A stretch of 64,000 nucleotides of DNA from Thermothelomyces thermophilus ATCC 42464 (Eukaryota > Ascomycota > Sordariomycetes > Sordariales > Chaetomiaceae). Positions 11,396 to 21,576 of this stretch are shown here, piece after piece. Under the pieces are notes generated by a model. That model did no database searches. It worked only from the letters and a program-made list of their open reading frames with translations, and was not told where the DNA came from. The stretch spans positions 4,154,001 through 4,218,000 of the forward strand of contig NC_016473.1 of the NCBI RefSeq assembly GCF_000226095.1, in the 5' to 3' direction. The translations under genes were made by a program, and so were the position numbers. How positions within the stretch are numbered: position 1 is the stretch's first letter; every line of letters begins with the position of its first letter.

Positions 11396-13053
11396 ATGCC
11401 GCGCTTCTCGGTGCACCATGCCACGGCAACCGCCCGGCTAATGAGGATTGCTGGGCCGCCGGGCATCGCAGCGCGAGCGCAGTTCTGCGATCGAGTTACA
11501 ACAACACCAATGGCGCGGTATTCTCATGCTCCGAGCCCCAAATGGCGCCCGGTGTCTGTCCTAGATGAGTACGTGTTGCTGCACACATTGCCTGCTTATC
11601 ATGGCCGCCTCTAGTTCTACTCATACGACGTGCTAACATCCCGTCCCAGATGGGTTGCACGGGAAGCCCGTCCTATTAGTCTACGGCAGCTCATGGTGTT
11701 CGGCCGCTCCTTGACCGAGTCCAGGCTACTCAGCTCAGCCAACTATGTCCGGACTGAGCTGCCCACAAGGCAAGTTTGAACTCGAAGACCTGCACTAGAG
11801 TTCTTCTGTTTCTGACCAGGAATCGCCTCTCAGAATCGCCCACAGGATTCGCGACATGCAACAGCTGCCCTACGTCGTCGTCACAAACCCGCATATGAAT
11901 GAAGTCTATGACTTGTACTATACAGCTTTCGACACATTCCGGAAAGTGAGGGAGATTAAAACACTTGATGACAACGACCGCTTCTGCAAAACGATACGGT
12001 CCATGCTGAGGGCCCATTTGACGGTTATTCCCAAGCTGGCAATGGGCATCCTCGAGTGCAACGGGCTCATGGACGCAGCGGAGTTGGACAAGTTCATGAA
12101 CACCATCCTCCGATCCGTTAGTCACCCAGAACCAGCATCCTCTACATCCATAATCCATAACGAAAAACCCGCTAACTGCCCAACCCTAGCGTATCTCCCG
12201 CCGCGTCATCGCTGAGCAGCACCTCGCCCTAACCGAAACCTTCCACGCGCCGTGGTTCTTCCCAGGCGCCAAGCTCTCCGAGACCGAATTCATTGGCGAA
12301 GTGTTCCTCAAGTGCATCGCCAAGGACGTGGTCTCGCGCTGCGGCAAAGCCGTCCGCGAGATCCTGCAGCGGGCGTACGGGCCGGACGTGCAGCTGCCCG
12401 AGATCCACATCGACGGCCACCTCGACGCCAACTTCCCGTACATCCTCAGCCACCTCGAGTACATCATCGGCGAGCTTCTGCGGAACTCGGTCCAGGCCGT
12501 CGCCGAGCGGCACCAGCGCCGCAAGGACAAGGACCACCCCGACCCGTCCAGGCCCCCGCCGCCGATCGAGGTGACCATCTGCGAGAGCCAGCAGCACGTC
12601 ATCATCCGCATCTCGGACCAGGGCGGCGGCATCCCGCGCGAGGTCATGCCCTACCTGTGGTCGTTCAGCAAGGGGCCCGCGACCGGCAAGATCCTGGCTA
12701 ACCTCGGCAAGGTGCCCAAGATGGCGGCGACGATGCAGGAGCTGCAGCTGGAGCAGCACGGTCAGGCCCATGATGACCACGAGGACAAGGACAATGAGAA
12801 CCGCAGTACTTCGATCGAGGGCGGCGAGATTAGCAGAGACATCAACAGCTCCCTGGCGTCGCTGTCCAGTCGGCCGCCGAATTTGCGCCTGGGCATGGGA
12901 TTGCCGCTGAGCAGGGTATACGCCGAGTACTGGGCGGGGAGCCTTGCTCTGCATAGCCTAGAGGGCTACGGGGTTGATGCGTTTTTGCAGATATCCAAGC
13001 TCGGTAACAAGAACGAGCAACTGACGACGCGAGCGACTATGGACGCTGTCTAG
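11396..13053 (+). CDS. Mitochondrial 2-oxoacid dehydrogenase kinase (PDK/BCKDK family)
   Basis: Kinase that phosphorylates and inactivates the E1-alpha of pyruvate or branched-chain ketoacid dehydrogenase in the mitochondrial matrix (family role). Four exons: 11396-11568, 11650-11769, 11834-12116, 12190-13053; 479 aa. The first ~35 residues are Arg/Ala-rich with hardly any acidic residues, as expected of a presequence, which supports this ATG. The PDK N-terminal helical domain follows (SLRQLMVFGRSLTESRLLSSA; VVVTNPHMNEVY). The GHKL ATPase part has the N-box with E287 and N291, the G1 box DQGGGIP (D335) and the G2 box GMGLPLSRVY (427 onward). About 50 hydrophilic residues lie between the boxes, longer than in mammalian PDKs. 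Intron 2 uses a GC donor. Yeast Pkp2-like or BCKDK-like assignment is open, so I give no symbol. Confidence 0.92.
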
Positions 13054-13638
13054 GAGAAGCGAAGAGAGAGCGGTATTGGTGGCCTTTGGGTCGGTTTATC
13101 ATGCCTTGCTGAGCGGGCATTCCTGTACGTTTTGTCTCTGTTGTTTTGGGAATAATTAGGTGGTTCGGATCAATGACCCGAAGGTTCAGCGCCGGGAGTT
13201 CCAGTTGTTTCAAGACAGGCAGCCTTTCTCATTATCTGGTATCATGAAAGGGGCGGCTAAATTACATCAATCCTAAGGTCCAAATAAAGTGAGGACTTCC
13301 AGAAAGTAATTGGCGAGAAGGCTGAGTCCGTCAAGGATGGCGACTCGGAGTCCCTGGCACTAGTCCCGAGTTCCTCTGTCCTTCGATCAAGGATCTACGC
13401 ACCTTTCCCCGTGTACTATTGAATAACTAACTTGGGGAGTATAGAGCAAGAAAAAAAAAAGCACAAGAAAGAGGTAGGAAAGAAAAGTTGGGCCAGGCCG
13501 CGATGAGCCGATGTCCAACAGGCTGTCCGGTTCACGAGCCTATCACGACCCGGCTGAGCAGAGCTGAGAAGGCCGTGAACCGCATGTCGACACGATTCAG
13601 GAGGCGGCAGGCCAGTACCTGGGAGCCGCGGTCGTTCC
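13054..13638. other. Convergent spacer, PDK-like / septin
   Basis: Shared 3' region of two converging genes, without domain-bearing frames. An A-run near 13450 is on the plus strand. Confidence 0.6.
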
Positions 13639-14987
13639 CTAGCGACGTCCGTGGCTGCGGACGGCGTTGCCCTGCAGCTGTTCCAGCTCGGCCTCGAGCT
13701 GCTTGATCTGGGCATGCGTCTGCTCGAGGTCCTTGTTGAGGCGGTCGCGCTCGGCAATGAGCTTCTGCTCCCATTGCCGGAAGCGCTGCTCCTCGATCTT
13801 GACCTGCTCGGTGAAGCGCTTGCGCAGCGCGTCCTCCTCCTCCTTGAACTTGGGGTTGTCGAGCTTTCTCGGACGCGCCTCCCCGAACTTGCGCGTCTCC
13901 ATCTGCTGGGCGCGGTACGCCTCGTAGTGGAGCTCCTCGGTCGTGTGGATGAGGTCCAGCATGTGGGTGCGGATCAGGATCGAACGCAGCTTCTTGAAGT
14001 CGCAGTGGTCCTCGTTCTCAACCTCGGCCACGCCCCACGAGTACTGGCGGCCCTTGACAATGCGCCCGTCGTTCGTCTTGACGTCCTTCTCGGAGCCAAT
14101 GACGGCGAAGGGCATCGCAGCCATCAAGCTGCGCGCGTGCTGGGCGGCCGCCTCGTCGTCCTCCTCAACCGGCGGCTGGTAGATCTTGATATTCTGGGCC
14201 TCAATGACCGCGCGAATCTGTAGACAATCAATCAGCATTGGTGGTCGTAGCACCAGCGCAGAGGCTTCATGCTCACTCTCTGCTTGAACTTGGCCAGGTC
14301 TGCCGGGCTGAGGGTGTCAGCCTTGGCAATGACTGGGATAAGGTTGACGCGCGTGCACAGCCTCTTCATGACCTCGATATCAAGCGGCTTAAGGGTGTGG
14401 CCGGTGGGACGGATAAAGTACAGGCAAGCGTGCACGCGGAGGTCGATCTTGTCCTGGCGGCGCGGCTGCTGCTCCTGGAGCATGTACGACTCATGCTGGT
14501 CGTCGAGGAACTCGATGATGGGCATCCACGAGTCCCGGTTGTTGACATAGTCGCCAAAGCCCGGGGTATCGATGACAGTCAGGCGGACTGGCTGCCGGTT
14601 AGCGTCTCGTGCTCATGGACCTACAAAGTGGTATGTGTGGGCCCTGGTGGTGCATACCCTTGAAGAACTTCTCCTCCAACTCAGCCTTGGTAATCTCGAT
14701 CTCGACCGTCTTGTCGATCTGCTTCTGGTGCCGGCGCTTATGGTCGGCGTAGTTCTTGATGGTGGTGGAGAAGAGCGTGTTAATGAAGGTCGTCTTGCCC
14801 AGCCCGGACTCGCCAGCAACCTAGCAGCGGGTTAGAAGAAAAAGTGGCAACCCAAGAGAAAAAAACAATTTTTTCTCCTGACCATGATGGTGAATGCGGC
14901 ACCCCTCTTCGCGACAATCTTGTGCCGCTGGTTGGGCAGATTGGCAATGCCAATCGGCGACGCGCTCTCGGCAGCGGCTGGAGCCAT
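13639..14987 (-). CDS. Core septin, Cdc3/AspB type
   Basis: GTP-binding filament protein of septum and cortical structures. Four exons: 14883-14987, 14658-14820, 14277-14587, 13639-14217; 385 aa. After the polybasic phosphoinositide-binding stretch (NQRHKIVAKRG, 19-29) come the G1 loop GESGLGKT (38-45), G3 DTPG (96-99), G4 AKAD (177-180) and the septin unique element, then a heptad-rich coiled coil from about residue 325 to the end. Length and wording match Aspergillus AspB, the Cdc3-class septin, more closely than the Cdc10, Cdc11 or Cdc12 classes; class assignment is from memory of those families. Introns are short and every junction is in phase. The gene diverges from pwp2 across 531 bases, so the two may share control elements. 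Confidence 0.94.
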
Positions 14988-15518
14988 CTCGAGCTAAGTA
15001 TTCACGAAAGGAGATAAAACGGTGGAGTGTATCAAAGAGCTCTACTGCCACAACAGCGGGCAAGCCGGATTGGGTTCTGGCGTTGCGGAAGCGGGCGAGG
15101 CGGTGGTGGGTTGGAGTTCACCGGTACGAGGAGAATGGGGTCGAAGCTCGGGTTGGGTGTTCGTGCTTCAGGGGAATTTGGCCGTCAAATTTCCAGACCA
15201 GCGAAGCTGTCGTGCACGGATCAGCTAACTTTACGAAAGACAGCATGAGCAGCGCTCGAAGCTGAGTGGGCCGTTCCCGTGCTCCCTCTCCTCCCCTTTT
15301 CCACTTTCCCCAGAAGGCAACAAAGGCGTCCCTGCCAAGCATGGTCCGGGGCTCGTCGGAGGTTAGGAGAAAGAATTCGCCGGACCCGCTAAAAAGTTAC
15401 CAATTTTTTGGGCGGCGAGCAAGGGCAAGATCCCGCGATTGGCGACCGGAGGCTACACTAATCACTAAGTTTGCAGGTCGATCTCATCCATCGGCTGGGA
15501 GATGGACCAGACACAACC
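14988..15518. promoter_or_regulatory. Divergent promoter, septin / pwp2
   Basis: 531 bases between the two start codons. It must contain both core promoters and both leaders. I see no clear TATA box and no coding frame with a known domain. Confidence 0.5.
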
Positions 15519-18297
15519 ATGAAGACAGATTTCAAGTTCTCCAACTTGCTGGGAACAGTCTACTGCCGGGGCAACCTCCTGTTCAGCCCAGACGGCACCC
15601 ATCTGTTCTCTCCCGTCGGTAACCGAGTTACCGTCTTCAACCTCGTCGAGTATGTTCCCACTGCGCCGTTGATATGAGGGCGGGGCGGGTCGAGGTCGAG
15701 CTTGGCTAACCGAGTCCAGCAATAAGTCGTACACCCTCCCGTTTGCCCACCGGAAGAACATCGCGAGGATAGGCCTTACCCCGCAAGGCAACCTGCTCCT
15801 CTCGATCGACGAAGATGGCCAGGCAATCTTGACCCACGTCCCGCGTCGTGTGGTCTTGTACCACTTTTCCTTTAGGTCGCATGTCACGGCGCTGGCTTTC
15901 TCGCCATCCGGTCGCTATTTTGTGGTTGGGCTGGGGAGGAAGATCGAGGTCTGGCACGTCCCCTCGACACCCGACACGAACGCCGAAGGCGACCTCGAGT
16001 TTGCGCCGTTCGTCCGCCACCACACTCACACACAGCACTTTGACGATGTCCGGCATCTCGAATGGTCGAGCGATTCTCGGTTCTTCTTGAGCGCGTCGAA
16101 GGATCTGACGGCGAGGATATGGAGCTTAAACCCGGAGACAGGGTTCACGCCCACGGTGCTGTCGGGTCATAGGCAGGGAGTCGTCGGTGCTTGGTTCTCC
16201 AAAGACCAGGAGACAATCTGGACTGTGAGCAAGGATGGAGCCTTGTTCGAATGGCAGTACACGACAAAGCCGGGCCGGGACGAGGATGAGATGCTAGACG
16301 AGTCGGACATGCAGTGGAGGATCGTCAACAGGCATTACTTTATGCAGAACGCCGCAACCCTCCGGTGCGCTGCCTTTCACGCCGAATCGAACCTGCTCGT
16401 CGCCGGCTTCTCGAACGGTATCTTCGGGCTCTACGAATTGCCCGATTTCAACATGATCCACACGCTCAGCATCTCGCAGAACGAGATCGACTTTGTGACG
16501 ATCAACAAGAGCGGAGAGTGGCTGGCCTTTGGGGCGTCGAAACTGGGCCAGCTGTTGGTGTGGGAGTGGCAGTCCGAGTCGTACATCCTGAAACAGCAGG
16601 GCCACTTCGACTCCTTGAATGCGCTCGTTTACTCGCCGGACGGCCAGCGCATCGTGACGACGGCGGACGACGGCAAGATCAAGGTGTGGGAAATTGAGTC
16701 CGGTTTCTGCATAGTGACGTTCACCGAGCACACCAGCGGTGTCACGGCTTGCGAGTTTGCCAAGAAGGGCAATGTCCTTTTCACTGCTAGCTTGGACGGG
16801 TCCGTCCGGGCGTGGGACCTCATCAGGTACAGGAATTTCAGGACGTTTACCGCTCCCGAGAGGCTCTCTTTCACCTGCATGGCGGTCGATCCCAGCGGAG
16901 AAGTGGTTGCTGCAGGGTCAATCGACTCCTTTGACATTCACATCTGGTCCGTCCAGACCGGCCAGCTGCTTGACCGGCTAGCCGGCCATGAAGGGCCCGT
17001 GTCGTCTCTCGCGTTTGCCCCGAACGGCGGCCTCTTGGTCAGCGGCAGCTGGGACCGGACAGCCAGGATCTGGTCCATCTTCAGCCGAACGCAGACGAGC
17101 GAGCCGCTTCAGCTGCAGTCGGACGTTCTAGACATCGCGTTCCGGCCGGATTCGCTACAGATCGCCATTTCGACGCTTGACGGGCAGTTATCATTCTGGT
17201 CCGTGTCGGAAGCCCAGCAGGTCTCGGGCGTTGACGGGCGCCGCGACGTTTCAGGAGGGCGCAGAATCACCGATCGCAGGGCGGCTGCGAACGTGGCGGG
17301 TACCAAGAGCTTCAACACCATCCGTTACAGCATGGACGGATCTTGCCTCCTGGCGGGCGGAAACAGCAAATATATCTGCCTATACTCTGTCACAACCATG
17401 GTGCTCCTCAAAAAGTTCACCGTGAGCGTCAACCTGTCGCTCTCGGGCACCCAAGAGTTCCTCAACAGCAAGCGGCTCACAGAAGCAGGGCCTGCCGAGC
17501 TCCTCGACGATCAAGGCGAGGCATCGGACCTGGAGGACCGGATTGACAGGTCGCTGCCCGGCTCCAAACGGGGTGACCCTTCGGCCAGAAAGAAGAGGCC
17601 AGAAGTGAGGGTGACCGGCGTGGCGTTCTCGCCAAGCGGCTCGTCCTTCTGTGCCGCGTCAACAGAAGGTCTCTTGATCTACAGCCTCGACAGCACCGTG
17701 CAGTTCGACCCGTTCGACCTGAACATGGAGATCACGCCTGCTTCCACCCTCGCCGTGCTGGAGAAGGAGAGGGATTACCTCAAGGCGCTGGTCATGGCCT
17801 TCCGCCTGAACGAGGCCGGCCTCATCCAGCGGGTGTTCCAAGCGATCCCGTACACGGAGATTGGTCTGGTCGTCGAGCAGTTCCCTACCGTGTACGTGGC
17901 ACGGCTGCTGCGCTATATCGCCGCCCAGACGGAGCAGTCGCCGCATGTCGAGTTCTGCCTGCTCTGGATCAAGGCGCTGGTGGACAAGCACGGCGCGTGG
18001 CTGACAGCCAACCGGGGCAAGGTCGACGTGGAACTGCGCGTGGTTGCGAGGGCGGTGGCCAAGATGAAAGACGAGATCAGGCGACTGGCCGATGAGAACG
18101 CTTACATGGTGGATTACCTCCTTGGACAAGCCAGGGACAGCAAGCCGGCTGGTGGCGAGCCCGGCGGGTTTGAGGACCTCGGGATGAAGGCATTGCCTTC
18201 GACAACGAAGCAGGTCACGCTAAACGATGTCATGCAGGAAGACGTGAGTGAGGAGGAGGAGGAGGAGGAGGAGGAGGAGTGGATTGGGCTAGACTAG
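15519..18297 (+). CDS. pwp2: Pwp2/Utp1, WD-repeat subunit of the U3 snoRNP (UTP-B)
   Basis: Nucleolar WD40 protein needed for 18S rRNA maturation in the small-subunit processome (family role). Two exons, 15519-15649 and 15720-18297; 902 aa, close to yeast Pwp2 (923 aa). The N-terminus FKFSNLLGTVYCRGNLLFSP and the exon-junction sequence NLVDNKSYTLPF are typical of Pwp2. About a dozen WD repeats run to near residue 650 (for example LSGHRQGVVGAWFS, LAGHEGPVSSLAFAPNGGLL). The Utp12 domain follows (about 725-845, EKERDYLKALVMAFRLNE), then an acidic tail ending in a long glutamate run. A basic, low-complexity insert (about 560-600) separates the last repeats. The stop lies only 151 bases from the stop of the converging gene. 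Confidence 0.94.
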
Positions 18298-18448
18298 GTA
18301 TGAATAGGACGGCGTTGTGGGAAGACAGGTTGATACCAATTGCTAGGTGTTTACAGTCTCTTTTTTTTCCGTTGGTGGCTGTCTGACGCCTTTTTGAATC
18401 AGGCTTGAACATTGGATACCCGTCTTGTTCAGCAGCTTTTCCATAAGC

Positions 18449-20459
18449 TTAGATATTCGGGATTTCCTGTGCCAGTCAGTCAGCCCGGGTTCTCTCTCTC
18501 TCTCTCTGGGTCCGTGGGATGTCCTCGAGTAGAGTGGCGACATACCTCCCAGGCTTCGTCGAAGCCGCAGCTCCGGACCCATCTCGGGCCAGGTGCCTCA
18601 AGCGAGTCAACAATCAGATGGCACACCTTGTTCCAAAGCTCGTCCCCTGTCAACTTCAACCAGCCCTTGCCCTCCTGCTCGTACTTCTTGCAGATGTTGT
18701 GGCAAATGACTGCGGCCCGGCCGAGCTTGATGCCGTGGCCGTCGTCCTGAAATGTGTGCAGGCGGGCAATGATATCTGTTTACCCTCCGTCAGCATGTCT
18801 TTCACCTCCTTGTTTCCGAACGAACACTACACAGTCAAGAAATGGTATACTCACCGGCCAGCGAGCCCCCGGCCCCGGGCTTCCGCGGCTGGTACGCCGC
18901 CAGCTTCTCGGCCGGCAGCTCTGGTGCGCCGCGCGCGACGTACTGGAGCAGGTCCATCCGGATCTTCCACTCCAACATGCGCGCCTTGATCTCGACGGGG
19001 ACCCAGTCCTGAGCATTGAGCGTGACGAAGAAGGGGCTGGAGGTGACATGGTGCCTATTTGTCGTTTGGTAGTGTTGTTGTTAGCGCCTGCATCTTCTCC
19101 GAAGACCTTTATTAAGTTTCGCCCTCTTCACTTTTGCTTTTCTCCCCTTTCAAAAGACCCTGTCAGGACGCAAAGAGAAAAGAAAAGAAAAAAGACAGAG
19201 AGAGAGAGAGAGAAAGAGAACTCACATCAAAAAGAAGTCAAACTTGGGCTGCTTTCCGTCCTTGACCATGGCGGCGGCGGCGGCGACGAAGAGCGCGGCG
19301 TCAAACATCTCGGCCGTCTTCTCCTCGACCTCCTTCTGGTCCGGCCGGACCCGGACCCTGGCCGCGATGGCCAGCATCTCGTCCCTGGCGCGCGCGAGCA
19401 CGCCGTCCCGGATCTTGTTGGCGTCCCCGTGCCGGGCCGCGCCCGCCAGCTTGGGATTCGCCCGCACCGCCGCGATCAGCTCCATCACCCCTTCTCCCGC
19501 CTCCTTCCCCTTCCCCTCCCCCTCCTCACCTCCCTGCCGCGCCAGCCGCTCGGCCTCGAGCAGGTACTCGCCCACCCAGCCCTCGTGCACGGCGGCCTGC
19601 GCCAGGGCCTCGGCCACGATGGCCTCCTGGCCCCACTCGACCCCGTACATGAGCTGGATGAGCGGGTGCAGGACGCCGGCGAACATGCGGAGCAGCAGGT
19701 CGTCGCTGCCGCTGTCGAAGAGGTACTTGCGGACCACGGGCTGCCATGAAGAAGAAGAAGGTCCGGAGGCGGCGGCGGCGGCGGGCATCTCGGACTGGAA
19801 GAAGCGCAGAAAGTCCGGGTAGTAGGTCTCGTCGCCGAGGTAGCGGGCGGCGGCGGACGGCCAGGGGTGCAGGTTGACGGGCTCGTTGGTGTGCGGGGGA
19901 AGGGCGGGGCGTTGGTACGTTGTGTTGTTGACGTAGGCGGTCTGGAGCGAGGACGGAGGGGCGCCGGTGCCGTAGAGGGCCAGTAGGTGGTGGGGGATCT
20001 GTCAAAGGGAAAGAAGAAGCAGATGGCAGTAGGTTAGGAAGAGAGACAGAGTGAAGAGAAGGGGGGGGGGGGGGGCGGTTGGGGCGGGGGCGTACGTGGT
20101 TGTGGTAGTGGAGTTGGTTGAAGAAAACGTGGTGTTTCTAAGGAGATGGAAACAGAAGCGGTTGGTTAGCAAGAGGAGAGGACAGTCGGGGGCCGTGAAG
20201 CCGAAGGAAAAGGGGGGAGAGAAGCAGGGCAGAAATGCAAACTGACTTCCATGTCCTCCTGCAAGAGCTCCGAGACCTTCTTGGCCGCCTCGTCCGTCTG
20301 CCTGATGTGCCAGAGCCCGGTATTGTCCGGGGTGACGTGCACGTTGTAGGGGAGGTCGGCGGTGGAAGCCATGTTGGTAGAGTGAGCAAGTCGAGATAGC
20401 CTAGTCGCGGCAGTCAGGGTCTTCAGACTTGGTGAGACCGGTCGTGTCAATGCCCACAT
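18449..20459 (-). CDS. AflY/questin-oxidase-like protein
   Basis: Member of the fungal questin oxidase-like family (AflY, GedK and relatives), some of which do Baeyer-Villiger-type oxidative ring cleavage in polyketide pathways; most family members are uncharacterised. Six exons: 20247-20459, 20096-20137, 19226-19998, 18855-19054, 18546-18775, 18449-18466; 491 aa, all in phase. Supporting features are HHVFFNQLHYHNHIPHHLLALYGTGA near the N-terminus, LMYGVEWGQEAIVAEALAQAAVHEGW in the middle, and a final 18-base exon encoding only EIPNI plus stop. The first 29 residues (Arg/Ser/Thr/Leu-rich, no acids) could be a mitochondrial presequence; starting at the second ATG (20372) would give 462 aa. No polyketide synthase or other pathway gene lies nearby, so a role in a secondary-metabolite cluster is not supported here. 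Confidence 0.85.
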
Positions 20460-21576
20460 TCAGTGAGTCGGGTATAAGTAGGTTGGTGTAGGCAGAGAGG
20501 CTCGAGTAGTTTCTCGTAGTCTCGTCACTGCCAACTATTTGTTAATCATGAACTCTGTCACGCAGCGACATCACAATCCTCGTCACTCGCACCGTGTAAG
20601 TGTTATATATATATTATAATCGGTTGACTGCGGCTGGTGTCGATCTTATGCGGAGGAATTGAAGCTTAAGGCCGTACTCCGTATATTATTCATCGACAAC
20701 CGTCCTTGTTCAAACGGAAACTCCGGGAACTGAAGTGTTAGATGCGCATTCGGCTTGGCCTCGTAAGTACGACGTAGCTCGGCGCCGTCAATCGTTGACC
20801 AAATGGCGATGAGGGGCAAGCGGAGGACGAAGTTGGACGAAGTTGGTTATTGTGTTGGACAGTACAGTACATAGGTGCTGTGGTTCAGGTAATCCCAACG
20901 ACGCAAATGACATCACGACTTGCTACACGGCCCAATGACTCTCCGACCGACCATGTCATCCTAAGAAGTTGGACTGGTCGGAGCTACCAAGCAAGGGAAC
21001 ACCCTACCTTTTTGGCCCTTTCCTACTTGGGAACCAACCTGAGGCATCGTGCTATCCTTGCCGCGGCCAAGGCCCTCCTTTGTAACAGTTTGATGCATAG
21101 AGGTACTTCATTTCCATTGGCTATAGTATTCTAAACAACAAAAGGGTAGAAAACCAAATAGAAAAAAAAAAAAACAAAAAAATAAAACAAAAGAAAACAC
21201 AATCGGGGCCCTTGTGCCGCGATTCAACTAGATGATTCATTGCAGCCAACCGTTCACCTATATCATTCGCTTCCGGCCCAGCAACTCCATCGACGGGGGA
21301 TGTGGAGGGTATGTATGGTATGTATGCATCTTCTAATATGTATTTTGCCTGCCACTTCAGGCGTCCCAAAACCGACACCAAAAAATGTCGCCGGTCCACC
21401 CCTCCTCCCCTTTCTCTTTTACTCTTTTACTAACTCCTTCATTCATTCATTAGCCGCGTCCCATTATTAGCGGTGTCCCTTTCCGCCCCGGTTCCCCAAG
21501 TTCCAGGTACCGTCCTAAAGGAGAGAGACCAGGCAAAGACCATGCCAGACAACGAGGAAGCCCAGCCTGCCATAAA
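20460..21576. other. Intergenic, upstream of the AflY-like gene
   Basis: This holds the promoter of the AflY-like gene and the 3' flank of the 5-phosphatase gene. A TATATATATATTATAAT stretch lies near 20604-20620 and a TACTCCGTA motif at 20675-20683. An A-rich tract is at 21160-21200. No gene supported. Confidence 0.55.
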
